Translations under genes and position numbers: made by a program
Part shown: positions 22,290 through 34,002 of the stretch, piece after piece
How the letters are laid out: the number at the start of each line of letters is the position of its first letter
Position numbering within the stretch: position 1 is the first letter of the stretch
The notes under the pieces: model-generated
What the model was told of the DNA's origin: nothing
Databases searched by the model: none
Seen by the model: only the letters and a program-made list of their open reading frames with translations
Assembly (NCBI GenBank): GCA_947579605.1
Contig: OX388329.1
Location: 27,750,193-27,814,192 of the forward strand
DNA length: 64,000 nucleotides
DNA from: Athripsodes cinereus
Lineage: Eukaryota; Arthropoda; Insecta; Trichoptera; Leptoceridae
Reading direction: 5' to 3'

Positions 22290-23070
22290 TTATACATAGA
22301 AAACAGGACATTGCAAGGCAAGTAGGCGAATGCATATTCGTAATACTGAAACTCTAATGGTACCAAATATGCAACACTTCGTCTTTCTATTTGACAAAGC
22401 GAGCTTTATGACAAACATAATATGTAAGTACTGATACTGGTGGAATCAAAAGCTGACCTTATATATTCATCATCAACAACAACAATAATACTAATAATAA
22501 CACCTCCAATAAGGAAGTTGACTTCTAGTCTAGAACAGAACAAACACAACATGGCAAACAAATTAATTAAATTAATGATAGCATAAACATGTACGGAATG
22601 TTCTGATGGTATAGTAGTATTAGTAGATCAACATCACTGCAATAAATTTATCCTATGTGCAAGCGACACAATAATAAACATAGATGCAGTTATGAAATGC
22701 AATAGATTCCCTTGAAATCAATAAAAAGTGAATAAAACAAATTAAAGTTTACTTACACATACATTATTAGAGATATACAATAGAATAATACATTTCAAAT
22801 TAAATGCATACTTTGTACACTCTACACAATGTTCCTTATTGCTTTTATTCTATGCCTCACATAATTCATTCTTACGTAATACAGTATAATGCAAATCATT
22901 TATTTTATACTACCATTCAATGTCTTCTTTAATCAAATGCTAGTTTTAATAAAATTTAACTATATAATATAGTTGATTAATTTTGATATAGTTGTACCTT
23001 GTTTTACAAGGAAGTTCAATGCACGTGCGGTTTTTTTAAACGAATCTGGCCTTCTGGCTCTATACATTGA
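22290..23070. other. AT-rich DNA, nothing recognised
   Basis: Both strands were read; (AAC)n and (TAA)n short runs only. Confidence 0.5.
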
Positions 23071-23079
23071 ATGACAAAT

Positions 23080-23275
23080 TTCTTTGTCAGTTGGCGGCAA
23101 CGGTTGTCATCTCATGTGGGTCTCCCCACCCGAACTCAAAGCCATCAGAAGACATTTCACGTTCATTGTGAGCGACTTTCAGGATAAGAGAACAGACCAA
23201 ATCAGTGGATATGGTCCGCACATCTGTCATACCCTGTTTGAAGTGTAGTTAAAGTAGACAATGATTTACTTGGCA
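23080..23275. other. GC-richer segment open on both strands, unidentified
   Basis: Plus frame: LSVGGNGCHLMWVSPPELKA .. to a stop at about 23250. Minus frame: GMTDVRTISTDLVCSLIL .. GFEFGWGDPHEMTTVAAN then stop. Either could be an exon or retroelement remnant, and base composition is clearly unlike its flanks. It begins next to a palindrome, TGACAAATTTCTTTGTCA. I do not recognise the protein. Confidence 0.3.
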
Positions 23276-23279
23276 GGTT

Positions 23280-24190
23280 GAATTCCGGTATACATTCGTA
23301 AAGTGAAAAATACAGAAAAAAAGGTATTGTGAAATATGACACAAAACTTCATAAGCTGGGAATCTAAGCGGCCATAGTTTTAAATATATATATCTTAATA
23401 ACAGTGTATCCAAAATAGAGTAAATTAAAATAGAAAATGGACCGATTTCATACTTTGTACAATCGCGACAAAGTCACTGAGTAATTAAACTTACATTGTC
23501 ACCTTTATACAATAAAATGTTACGGTAACAAGTTTCAACAACAAAAACTAAGTACAAAACAAACCCTTGAACAATAATTACAAAACAAATTTTAACTGCA
23601 TTCATAAAACTGCTTGTAGCGAACGAAGGACATAGCTGCGAGTATATTTTTTCCAAGAGATCTTTGAAGTTTTTTGCAGCTCATTTAGTAATAAAATATA
23701 TCTGTGCACGTCTTAACAGAGTAACACGACAATATAACATGTATGTCTTCTTTCATCTCAAAAACACATGGTGACAATAAATGAATGCCATAAACTAAGA
23801 TTGACGGCGACGATTGATTGACGCATACGGGAAAAGCTCAAAAGCTTCTCTTAAAGGTCTACTGTAACATGAACTGATAACCTAAAGAGTGTATTTCTTA
23901 TTAAATGAAAGTTTTTATTTTGATTATTGATCTGTCATTAATTTTTATTTTAATCAAAGACAAGAAAAAAGAGAAAAAAATACTGTATTAACAAATGACC
24001 ACACTGATACAAATGATTAAACGTTAAAGCAATCATTGGCCACGAATTGTCTGTTCTGAGGCAGTAGTGTTTTATGAGCTTAGTAATATCTTAAGCTCGG
24101 ATTTCTGTACAGTATTAATAACGGCGAATCTTACAACTTGTTTTTAAAAAATTATACGATATCATACATAGTGGTCTTGATTGAACCGCA
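23280..24190. other. AT-rich DNA, nothing recognised
   Basis: No feature is supported; the small frame at 23474-23656 has no family signature. Confidence 0.5.
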
Positions 24191-24194
24191 TCGC

Positions 24195-24293
24195 CGGAAG
24201 AGCTCGAGACCATACCAAAAAACCCAAATCGGAAGTGCTTCGAGGACTGGAAAAAGGGCTGGCACAAGTGCATTACATCTGAGGAGGATTAAT
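24195..24293 (+). mobile_element. Mariner-like transposase C-terminal remnant
   Basis: The frame NPNRKCFEDWKKGWHKCITS followed by EED and stop (TAA at 24291) resembles the last residues of insect mariner-family transposases (CFEDWKKRWHKCI.S.GDYFEGD). Only about 25 codons match, so the DDD catalytic domain is missing. Assignment rests on this short motif. Confidence 0.45.
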
Positions 24294-24364
24294 AGTCATA
24301 ATAATTTGTTTTTTTTTTTGTAATAATTCGTCAATTTTGACAATAATACAGAAACCTTACGTTC

Positions 24365-24683
24365 CTGAAAGGGATGAAAGTTGAGTCGATGTGAGAGGAG
24401 TGATGCGTGTAAAAAAGTTATGATGTACAGAATATGTGAAGCGGATTGACAAAGAAAGAATGACGAAGAGAATGCATTTATCTAAAAAAGGGGTTGTGAG
24501 AGAACGCAAACGTCCGAGAACTGCGATGGCCGCGTGATGAGTAAGAGAAATTAACGTGCATGTATGAGAAATTGCACGATGTAAGTATGTAAAGATAGAT
24601 CATTATGGTGTTTTTTTGGCCTTATGGCCCTACCTGTCTTGGGATACGTCGTGAGGGTATAGCTAGATAGATAGATAAAAATA
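24365..24683 (+). mobile_element. Degraded RTE-B copy
   Basis: Collinear with the 7718-8041 copy: GACAAAGAAAGAATGACGAAGAG, AACGTCCGAGAAC and TTGGGATACGTCGTGAGGGT are recognisable, with deletions and frameshifts and no usable frame. The tail is (TAGA)n rather than (TATAG)n. Confidence 0.65.
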
Positions 24684-25424
24684 TCTTTTACGTTTTATTA
24701 CTAAGCGAAGAAAGGAGGAATAAAAAAAATAAAGCAGCTAGAACTTTGTAAAGAAGAATATCGTTGTACAACAAGAACCTTAAGTTGAAACTTTAAGTTC
24801 TTCTTTGTGTAAAAAGTTTTCAGGAAAATAATAAAAATACAAGTTCTCAACACATCAAAGGGAATTGTTAAAAGGTTAGTACTTTTGAAACCGACTTGAT
24901 TATTTCTAAAATCGCTACCGTTTTTCTGTCAAGGTATATTGTTGACTTTGTTACGAACTCATGATGTGAAAAAACAATAAATAATAAAGAAATATTTATC
25001 TTTCTTTTAATTAAGACACTGAATCTCCAGAATAAACCTTATCAAATCATAGAAACCTTCAAATTATAATGTATATAAATATAAAGGAGATTAAGATAAA
25101 GCCTAAAATAATATTGTAATGATTGTTTATTACTTGGAATAACTTTGATAAAGTTCATTTCAACAAGATTGAAATAAATAAAAGATAAAACACTTCCGTA
25201 TGAACAATATTTGACTTTTGTTCGCAGTAAAAGTAATACAGTAATTTATTTTTAACCTATTTTAATTATATTAGAACAATATAGTTACCGAGGAAAAACT
25301 TAACGAATTAACGGCTAGATTTACACCGAACCAATGGAAAAACGCAAATAGTAAATAATATAAAACTATGAAAGTTTGGGTTAGTTGGAAGAGATCGTAT
25401 ATTGATTGTATCTAACTTGAATGT

Positions 25425-25750
25425 AGAGTGTTGTGGACAGAATGCGCGTGAATAAACTACGGTGGTTTGGACACGTTGAACGAATGAACGAAGTAAGAAT
25501 GACAAAGAGGATATACTAGTCTGAAAGAAAGGGTGTGGGGAAGCGCGGACGTCCGAGAACCACGTGGCTTGATCACGTGGTTCTCGGACGTCCGCGTGTT
25601 GAGTAAGAGGAATCGACGTGCGTGTATGAGAAACTGTATGAATGTGGAGGAAGCGAAGGAAGTGTGTAAAGAAAGATCTGTTTGGCGTTCCGTTCTCTCT
25701 GCCTACCCCACTTGGGATACGGCGTGAGGGTATAGTATAGTAGTATAGTA
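25425..25750 (+). mobile_element. RTE-B copy with hairpin-templated rearrangement
   Basis: Nearly identical to the 7718-8041 copy (same AATGCGCGTGAATAAACTAC and CTGCCTACCCCACTTGGGAT) except in the middle, where GATCAAATTCTCAAGGACGG is replaced so that 25544-25566 and 25574-25596 are perfect 23-bp inverted repeats. The event deletes part of the HVDQILKDG coding block and shifts the frame. The tail is (TATAG)n. A 3'-UTR fragment of another LINE (TTAGTTGGAAGAGATCG) precedes it at 25383 and resumes at 25750 (TAACTTGAATGT), so the copy interrupts that fragment. Confidence 0.75.
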
Positions 25751-25759
25751 ACTTGAATG

Positions 25760-26550
25760 TATACCTTCTATGTCATTGTTTTTAATCAATTTATTGAAGA
25801 GAGACCTAACTCCATCCGGATTTCTCAGGAATTGTGAACTCCTATTTATCCGCGTAATTAAACCAAATTTGTCCTCACGGGCGGGCTATTGGGTAGGCCT
25901 GAGGGCCAACCGGTCAAAACCGCCATCGTGCGAATCTCTTAAGCAATACGCTCTCTTCAATGCCCCCTTTGAAAGGTGTTTATTTGATAAAATAATAACA
26001 AATAAGTAAAAAGATACAGAATAGGACAAGAATAACACAAGTATCCACTCATAGGACCTTTGAAGCTTCCCATAAAAAAAAACTTAGTATTTGCACTATG
26101 AGCGTGGATGACATCTGAACTAAATAATACTCATTTAATCAATGAACCGTAGTGCCCTCTGTATGGCTTGGAGATTGGATGAACCATGCAGCCAAATGGC
26201 TGAGAAATTAACACTGTGGCTCTTTCTAAAGTATTTGACATTTATATCAAAAAGCAAATTATTGCAATTTTCCGGAAACCTGTGCCTAATACACATATAG
26301 ATTTGTTGGTAGCTTTCCGGGAAAATTGTTTTAAACAATGTGTTTATGAAACATATCGCAGTCCAAAATAAATATTATTTTACATTGCGAAATGTACATA
26401 CACAAACATATCCAGTTCACTGTTCAGTTCCATAACTCAACAAGTAGAAAATATCGAAAATTTTGATTGGATTGGTAATACACAAAATCAACGCCACTCC
26501 CCCAATTTCATAAACAAATGACTATAAAAAAATACACAGTTCCCTTTATA
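25760..26550. other. AT-rich DNA, weak repeat only
   Basis: CAGCCAAATGGCTGAGAAATT near 26190 resembles CAACCAACAGGCTGAGAAATT near 43463, possibly a LINE remnant. Nothing else was recognised. Confidence 0.4.
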
Positions 26551-26555
26551 CAACC

Positions 26556-27180
26556 AGATAAGTCTCTATATGATCAGTCATGGTCACACAAAAACTAAAC
26601 AGTCTAATGCCGGGAAAAATTCACCTATCCGATATACAGGATATCAAAGGAGAAGGCTCAGAACGCGGGTTCAAAATACCAGCATTGTGCCTGAAATATC
26701 TGTGTTCAAAAACTTTTTTACAATATTACAAGTGTTTATTATAATAGATTTTTGATTTTTAATGTACAAATTAACCGGTAAATCTATTTTTTGTAAATTA
26801 TTTATCAAAGATTTCGGAGTTACCCCTGTAGCTGACATGACTAAAGGTATTATATTATAAACGGACCTAGAATGCCAAATATTTTTTATTTCTCCTGCTA
26901 GTTCTGTATATTTACGTATTTTTTCTGCGACGGTTGTTTGTATATTATGTGTATTTGGGACAGCGATGTCTATAAGGTACGTTATTATATTACGTTTATC
27001 ATACAATACTACATCGGGTCTATTATGATGTATTTGTCTATCTGTTATTATTGTTTTATCATAATAGAACCTGTTACTTTGATTTTCTAAAACCGGTTCC
27101 GGGTTGTATTTATAATAAGGAATTATATTTTGTGAGTTTAATAGATTATGTTTAATTGCTAAATTTTGATGTATTATTTC
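26556..27180 (-). mobile_element. LINE fragment with restriction-like-endonuclease domain
   Basis: The minus frame is open from about 27180 to the stop at 26671 (169 codons, no ATG needed). It reads KYNPEPVLENQSNRFYYDKT, HHNRPDVVLYDKR..YLIDIAVPNTHNIQTT, KIRKYTELAGEIKNIWHSRS and CNIVKKFLN. The RPD .. YLIDIAVP pattern fits a PD-(D/E)xK endonuclease located after the reverse transcriptase, as in R2/R4/NeSL-type LINEs. A 3' UTR follows to about 26556 (ends CTTATCTGGTTGTATA). A second copy with the same 3' end is at 48762-49175. Confidence 0.7.
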
Positions 27181-27225
27181 TTAATAGATAATGTTTAATT
27201 GCTAAAGTTTGATGTATTGTTTTAT
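27139..27225. repeat. 43-bp tandem duplication at the 5' edge of the LINE fragment
   Basis: TAATAGATTATGTTTAATTG.. (27139) is followed by TAATAGATAATGTTTAATTG.. (27182) with three differences. The first unit still encodes the LINE protein; the second lies just outside the open frame. Confidence 0.75.
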
Positions 27226-27229
27226 TAAA

Positions 27230-28220
27230 AAATACCTATTTTTATTTCATAATATAAATTACGAATTGTTTAACTATTGAACGTAACAAAGACAAGATAC
27301 ATGTCTTAAACAGTGCGATTTTTATTTTATTACTGTATGGACCAAACAGTTAAAACAATAAGTACAAACATTAAAAAACAACAATGAGCAAACCAATTAA
27401 GATCCCTTTCTTACCAAACTAATGAACATAAATTTGAGGTAGTTCATTAAATAAAAAGATTCTTATTTTTGATAGTTTGATCAAAATCACAACAAAAAAC
27501 AAATAGAAAACTGAAGAGCACAAAAGTACGTCTACTCTCAAATTTGACAGATGACACATGATGCGGCATACGAGTAATTTGTTTTCTGTTGTGTTTTTTA
27601 AGCAAAATATAAATACACCAAAACTACAAAAACGGCGATTTCTCGAACGCAAGACAAACTTCTACTTGTTGAGTTACTGAAATGGACAGTCGATATATGT
27701 ATAGGTACATATCACGAACTGAAGTGATAAACCGATAGCTTTGATTCGGATGCTTTTATCTTTGCAAATATTGGGAATGTTTATGTAGGCATTTCAGTAA
27801 TGATAGGTGATCCAGTATTCCATGTTTCACTCCAGTACACCTCTGGTTCACACATAGTACTTAATAATTATTGTATATATTACATCTGACCCATTAACCC
27901 ACTTGGCATGGAAATGAAACAGCAGCGCGATATACACATACTTAGGGAATAATTCAATATTATGCATAATATAATAGTACAACAACATCGGCTAATAAAC
28001 ATTACACCGTGCTAATTATAATATTGGTAAAAAAATATCGAAATAATATCGATATTATACAGAAAAATCTGAACGATAATTTCATTAATTGATAGCTACA
28101 TCAAAGGATCTCATAAAATATTTTGAGTTTTATTCTGAAAATATTACATGTTCTTATGTATCAATTAATGAATTATCTATAATGCAGTTTGGCATCAAAA
28201 GGGGACAAATAAATCTGGGA
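27230..28220. other. AT-rich DNA, nothing recognised
   Basis: No supported feature; minus frame 27419-27652 lacks any signature. An inverted pair TCATTAATTGATAG..CAATTAATGAATTATC occurs near 28081 and 28160. Confidence 0.5.
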
Positions 28221-28226
28221 TAAGTT

Positions 28227-28606
28227 ACTATACTATTTTATACTATAACCTCACGCCGTGTCCCAGGTGGGGTAGGCAGAGAGAACGGAACGCCGTATAA
28301 ATCTATCCTTACATACTTCTTTCGCTTCCTCTACATTCATCCAGTTTATCATACATGCAAGCCTGTTTCTCTTACTCAATATGTGGCCATCCTTTAGAAT
28401 TTGATCCACGTGCTCAAGCCACGTAGTTCCTAGACGTTCGCGCTTCCTTACACCCCTTCTTTCAGATAAATACATCCTCATTGTAATCCTTTCATCGTGC
28501 ATTCGCTCAGCCAAACTATCGAACATATTTACACGCATTTCTATCCACAACACTCCTCTCGCATCCCCTCATTCTCCTGATATCCTCATTCTTCACTCTA
28601 TCTCCA
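28227..28606 (-). mobile_element. RTE-B copy, frame open for 100 codons
   Basis: Minus frame 28553-28251 ends AYPTWDTA like the other copies and contains KRERLGTTWLEHVDQILKDG. GHVERM is altered (MFDSLAERM). Upstream, frameshifted sequence matching KRSVV and NEDIRR can be traced to 28606. The tail on plus is ACTATACTATTTTATACTAT, the complement of (TATAG)n with changes. Confidence 0.75.
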
Positions 28607-28788
28607 AATTGTAATAAGTTATAGACCATTATACATAAAAGTCTATTCCCGAGACTACCACGTATTGTAAATATTGTCTTGTAAATAAATCACATAATTT
28701 TCAATACAAATTCAGATGTCACTCTATATAAAAATTATTACGAAGAAATAGAACATCAGATCTAAGCAAATAGATAAAAATATTAGAT

Positions 28789-29115
28789 AATTATCTCACT
28801 TATACTTATTTTACCTTTGTGACTATATATATGAATCCTCTATTTACAATGAATGACTTTATTAATATGTTTGATTGACTTATAATAATTATCTCACTGA
28901 CACTTATTTTACCTATATGACTATATATTTTTAAATTCTCTATTTACAATGACTCATTTGAATATTTCTGATTGACATAATTATAATTATCTCATCTTAC
29001 ACTTATTTTATCTGTATGACTATATATTTATAAATCCTCTATTTACATTGACATATTTGAATATTTTTGATTGACTTATAATTGTTTCACATAAACTTAT
29101 TTTACCTGTAATACT
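28789..29115. repeat. Tandem repeat, ~98-bp monomer, about 3.3 copies
   Basis: Monomers start at 28789, 28887, 28985 and 29080 with AATTATCTCAC-like sequence, each followed by ACTTATTTTACC, GACTATATAT, CCTCTATTTACA and a TTTGATTGAC block. The last copy is partial and the most diverged. Confidence 0.85.
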
Positions 29116-29185
29116 GTACTTGATATAACAAATTTATTGTGTAGTTTTTGTTGTTTTTTGTTTTTAATATGATTGTTAACATGTC

Positions 29186-29235
29186 AAAGGCTAACGCCGT
29201 AAATATTTGAAAAAAAATAAAATTAAAATAAAATT
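29186..29235 (+). repeat. Short tail copy of repeat R1
   Basis: GTCAAAGGCTAACGCCGTAAATA followed by A-rich sequence matches the 3' end of R1 (AAAGGCTCACGCCGTGGATA) with two changes. Confidence 0.5.
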
Positions 29236-29559
29236 AAATAATTAATATGTTATGTTAGTAAAATCCGTGAAATCCATCAAATATCTATGGAATCAAAAGA
29301 AAAAAAACTATAAAAAAATAAGTGAATACAGCTTAAATGAACATAAAATGAGAAAAATCGGCATTATTCAATAATGACACTGTAAAAACTTCAAGCAGAG
29401 ATAATAATCTCTTACAATACAGTCGTAACGATCAGAATGTTACAAATATGAAAAAGGGCATATTACAAGTCAACCAATCGAGAAGGCAGAAAGGACAAAA
29501 AAATCTAGCAGATCTGGACATCGTTAATAATAAAAAAGAAATTTCAATAATTATTAATC

Positions 29560-29740
29560 CGTTAAATATACCAAGTTAAACGCTATTGGTGAACATTCAT
29601 CGAAATCTAGAGGAATCAAACGCTAAAGAGGAATGGCAATACACTGTTGAAGATGAAAGGGTTTGGATGTATATTGTTTTCGAGGCCAAGCCTCTACAAC
29701 CACTATTCGGCCATCGAAAGTAAGTAAAAAAGCAATAATT
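29560..29740 (+). mobile_element. LINE C-terminal fragment
   Basis: GAATGGCAATACACTGTTGA .. GTTTTCGAGGCCAAGCC encodes EEWQYTVEDERVWMYIVFEA followed by KPLQPLFGHRK and stop, resembling the last block of an insect LINE protein. It pairs with the interrupted copy at 1655-1910. Confidence 0.45.
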
Positions 29741-30344
29741 TATCCGTCGAAGTTAAAAAGTTTATTCTGAAAATTTTATGAAATTTACATATAAATTTAT
29801 TTACTCATGTTCAGTGAAGAAATATAATTAATATAGGTAGGTACAAGTAATTTCAATGGGAACGTTAAAAATATCTCCTGAACAAAAAAATAAACCTACA
29901 TACAGGACAAAAAACATGACTAATTAAAAGCTTTTTCAAAAGTCGGTCGGCAGATCATCTTAAATCTTTGGAGGACCGAATCCCCAAGCAGAGGTAACGA
30001 ATTTCATTCAATAGAACATCAGTTATGCTATAGTTAAAAAGACGAGATAACAATTTTAATCAATACGTTAATTCGTTAAACGTAAATGCCCACTTCTAAA
30101 ATCTTGTTCATATTATAATCATCAGACAATAATTAGGTTCGTATAATAAAGACAGAATATTGTTGAATATAATGAGTCTCACAATTGTCTGCAGACAACA
30201 GATAATACAAGATCCCATACTGCGCCTTAGCCCAATTCCTCTGCACATGTTAAATAACGTTTTCCAATAATTCCAGCACATTGTTACATAATTATATAAT
30301 GTAATAGTTCTGCACGTGCGACCTGAATCCAAAATTTCAGATTA

Positions 30345-30520
30345 TAAACCCCGGGTTAGTTGGACGATATCACAATCTACCAATAAACTAGCCTTCTGTA
30401 CATTGAATTGTACAACTGATAATTTTATAATACTTTGTAACGATTGATGTATGTTGTAATTATTCTTTACTGAACCAATGTACAGTAGTAGAGAATAAAA
30501 ATAAATAAAATTTCCCATTC
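30345..30520 (+). mobile_element. LINE 3' UTR and tail
   Basis: Starts CCGGGTTAGTTGGACGATATC and ends ATGTACAGTAGTAGAGAATA followed by AAAATAAATAAA. The same start and end types occur at 19235-19690 and 25383. This is a coding-free 5'-truncated copy. Confidence 0.55.
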
Positions 30521-30654
30521 TATCATTATGACTTTTCAAGAGACGGAACTCTCGTTTCTTACGCTTTTAATTCTAAGACATTCCATTCAAATAAAACATT
30601 GTTCATTATGCCAAAACAAGGCGATATAATAATTATACTTCTTCACAAAGTTTT

Positions 30655-31285
30655 ATTTATTGACATTTCAACTATTAACTACATTTCATATGATATTTAA
30701 ATTATTTCTAACATTTCATATATTTTTTTTTATTTCAACTTGACATCTCCTTACTATATTACAATTTTAATTCTAGACATATTACTAAGCATTTCATTGA
30801 TATTCTATGCTAATGCTATAGACTGGCAACCAGTGATGATATAAACCTGGGAGAGGTCTCGTTTTAAAGCTGTTGAATGGGGCTTTAATCTGATGTGCCA
30901 CAGGATAGCGGTCACGGCTAAAAATTTAATTTTTCAAAAAGTGACAATTTGAAAAATTCCAAAAAAATTGTCAAAAATAGTTTGTAATGTATTGATACAT
31001 ATGCCAAAATTCTATTATGGGATCAGGAGATACAGGGCTCCCAAATCTCCCAAAATTGTGTTGAATTGACACGCAATGACCCTGATGTGATTTGACTAAA
31101 GCCATTGACGTTATGATTTGATTCCCATTTGTATTTTTTGTTTTCCGCCAATTATTATTGTTCTCGTCTTGCTCCAACCGCGTTGTGAATGAAAATTTTG
31201 ATTTGTATTTTTTTTTAATGTATTGTGTAACATGTTAAAGGCTCACGCCGTGGATACATTAAAAGATACATAAATAAAATAAAAG
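30655..31285 (+). repeat. Repeat R1, long copy with internal insertion
   Basis: 30655-30825 and 31085-31285 align to consecutive parts of 18285-18625. The 255 bases between (30826-31080) are missing from the other copy; they include GAATGGGGCTTTAATCTGAT and GGATAGCGGTCACGGCT, a different repeat fragment. The end again is TTAAAGGCTCACGCCGTGGA. Confidence 0.6.
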
Positions 31286-31369
31286 TAAATTTGCAACACA
31301 ATTTATCGAAAATCATTATTTTGTGCATAAAAGTATTTCTGTTCGAGCCGAATATGATTTACACGTGAT

Positions 31370-31670
31370 TTGCAACAGTTATAGACCATTAAAGGATGAC
31401 GTCACAGAAAAATCATTGAGGGGCATCAGGCATCCCAACACAACAGACGATTACGGTGTAATATTAGGTGGAACGCCTAAAGAATACCTAATAATCAAAA
31501 AAACTGTCAGTGTCGATTTTGTTATTATTTTGTCGTCTGACTTTCTTTTTTTTCTCTTATGGCATAACATCCTACAAGGATGATTTGCGCAATCTGACTA
31601 TTTGCCCCCCAAGCAAAAGCAAATCCATAGACAAGACCAGGTGACCTTTAATGGTCTATTGTAGGGAGTA
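31370..31670. repeat. Weak inverted repeat, TATAGACCATTAAAGG ends
   Basis: TATAGACCATTAAAGG at 31380-31395 faces CCTTTAATGGTCTATTG at 31645-31661. A third piece, TTATAGACCATTA, is near 28620. Possibly a decayed MITE; the internal 86-codon frame is not supported. Confidence 0.4.
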
Positions 31671-31679
31671 AAAACTTCA

Positions 31680-32940
31680 GCCATGAAACCACACATGTAC
31701 ATAACGAAATAACAATATTTATTCCTACTGATTACATTAAATTAATGTGCAATTTCAAGTGACTGGATCGCATTATATAAGTCAAGGCTTCTATAATGCT
31801 TTCATTCTTTTTGTATGTCTACGTGAACATACAAAAATGCGTGCAAAGAATAAAGTCGTTCTTCCCCCACTCCAATGATTGCAAATTGCAAAGAGAGCGC
31901 CGCATGATACAGAGAGAAAGATACAAGACACAAATTACATAATAGAATTAATTTATTCTCTATTGTCAAGATGAACATTGATAAAAATTATTTTTCTAGA
32001 CATATGGAAATAATGATAGATACATCTTTGACCGAACCTCTGCGATAAAATCGTTTATGTATTTTTGTTGATTTAACAGTATTTAAAATATAAAATGTCA
32101 TAAAAATCTACCTAACTGGGCATGGGCCCGTAGACAGCGTTTCCCACAAGCTGGGTAGCCAGCGGTCTAACTGCATAAAATGAAAACAGATCTTTATTTT
32201 TGTATTAACAATGTTATTTCTGACAACTAACAACACGGAGCTACGACCAAATAAGACACTTAGTCAACAAGGAAACGGAAGAAAATACAAGTGGATACAT
32301 AATAATTTCTTGTTTACGACTTACAAAAGTGCATAATGATTGTCTTGTTTATTTAATCAATATTTATTAATAGTTTTACAATAACAATATCGTCTAGAAC
32401 TTTGTGAGAAAACAACAGTCCATAGCGCGAATAATAATCTACAGTAAGTATGTTTGTTGTGTATTATATCACAGCGCTACTCGCAGAGAGCATGAGAGAT
32501 TAACCAGTTAAAACAACTTTCGTTATAATGTGATTAATTTTTGAGTTTATCTCACATACGAGTACACACCTCCGTTAGTTCCAAGTCCAGATGCAAAAGG
32601 AGAAGGATTCTTAGATGAAATCGGCAGCCTGCCTGGGGTATATTTCTGAAGCTCACTTATAGGATATAACGAACCTGTGGACAGACTAAAGGAAGGAAAT
32701 GGAAGAACACCTGGTATTAAGCATTAAAGGAACAACCTAATTCCGAATAAACAGATCGCACATCTACAAGCAAATAGCTTCAGTTTATAAAATTCGTCAC
32801 TTTTTCTAGAGAGAAGTAAACATTACTAGCTTTCTTTAAATCATGTCGTGAAATTATCACATTGTAAATGCCACAAATACTTTTATCTGTTTGTTTATAT
32901 ATAATTTTTCGTTTGTTTTAGCCCGAAACCGCTGGCGACC
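31680..32940. other. AT-rich DNA, one unassigned GC-richer patch
   Basis: 32580-32730 carries a plus frame VPSPDAKGEGFLDEIGSLPG then stop; it may be retroelement debris but I cannot place it. 32145-32185 is a small copy of the TCCCACAAG..GGGTAGCC repeat. Confidence 0.4.
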
Positions 32941-33406
32941 TTTTATATATAGTGAGTTATAATCCATTGAATTGGTCTGCAATCCGTTGAGATTTTCTTC
33001 TCCATTCTTCCCTATTTCAGCTACCTTTCAACGACCTTTTAAGCTACCTGAAATTATCTGTATCTTGCGTTACATCAAAAACGACGTCCTAATGAGTCGC
33101 ATTAACAAATTCTTTTCTAAAGAGTTAAAGGTTAACAGTATTTGTATTTATATAAATTGATAAACATTACCTAGTTTTAGTTATGAGACAACAAGTGTTA
33201 TTATAGTACTGAAAGCAATTATTATAATCGATGTTTACTTTATTTTATCAATGCTATCTGCAACACCATGCAAACAAGACGTGAGTAGGACAATGTACTT
33301 CATGAGACTATCAAAACATTATAATAAACTAACATTACCTAACATATTTAAGTAATTTAGTTACAGATAAAATTTATCTCCGAAGAATTAGAAGAATGGC
33401 TAGTTA

Positions 33407-33540
33407 CATCCCCTAGATAAACCGCACTTGGCGATCGACTACTTCCGAACTTTTCGACAATCTACCGTATAATTATGCGTTATTGTTGCGGTTATTGTCG
33501 AAAATTCGTTTGAAGTCGATCTAGGGATTCTAGGGGATCA
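33407..33540 (+). mobile_element. MITE, family shared with 20245-20405
   Basis: ATCCCCTAGA at the left and TCTAGGGGAT at the right are exact inverted ends. Inner arms GATCGACTAC..CCGAACTTTTCGACAAT and ATTGTCGAAAATTCG..GAAGTCGATC continue the pairing. Inside lies TAATTATGCGTTATTG, shared with the other copy in reverse. Non-coding. Confidence 0.7.
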
Positions 33541-34002
33541 GACAAAAAGGTCAGTATAAAGAAAGATGCAAGGAAAAATATGATGAGAGAGTGGACATGA
33601 TTAGCTGTACAGGTAAATAAGTAGTATTCAGCTTACACTGAGCGAAAAAAAAATGCAATAAAATTGTAGGAACATCGAATAGAATATTTTTACTCAGGCA
33701 ATCGCAGAATCGGATACAGGGAACTATTTAATTGATAATTATATATTCATGAATCATAGATTCCGGGTTGTTAAGAGCAGCTAGATTCTAAACAAGAGAA
33801 ATAGGTTTGGAAATGGATCCAAAAGTAGTGCCTCTTGGAGAAGAATAAATAAAAATTGCATTGAACCAGCACTAAATCTCATCATAAAGTTCAAGTAATA
33901 AAATCAATGAGAAAGAGGTTTTTGAATGCATGTGATATAAAACTAAGACCCGATGGAAAATGAAATCTAATTGTAAATAATTATGTACAGGTTTAATTTT
34001 TT

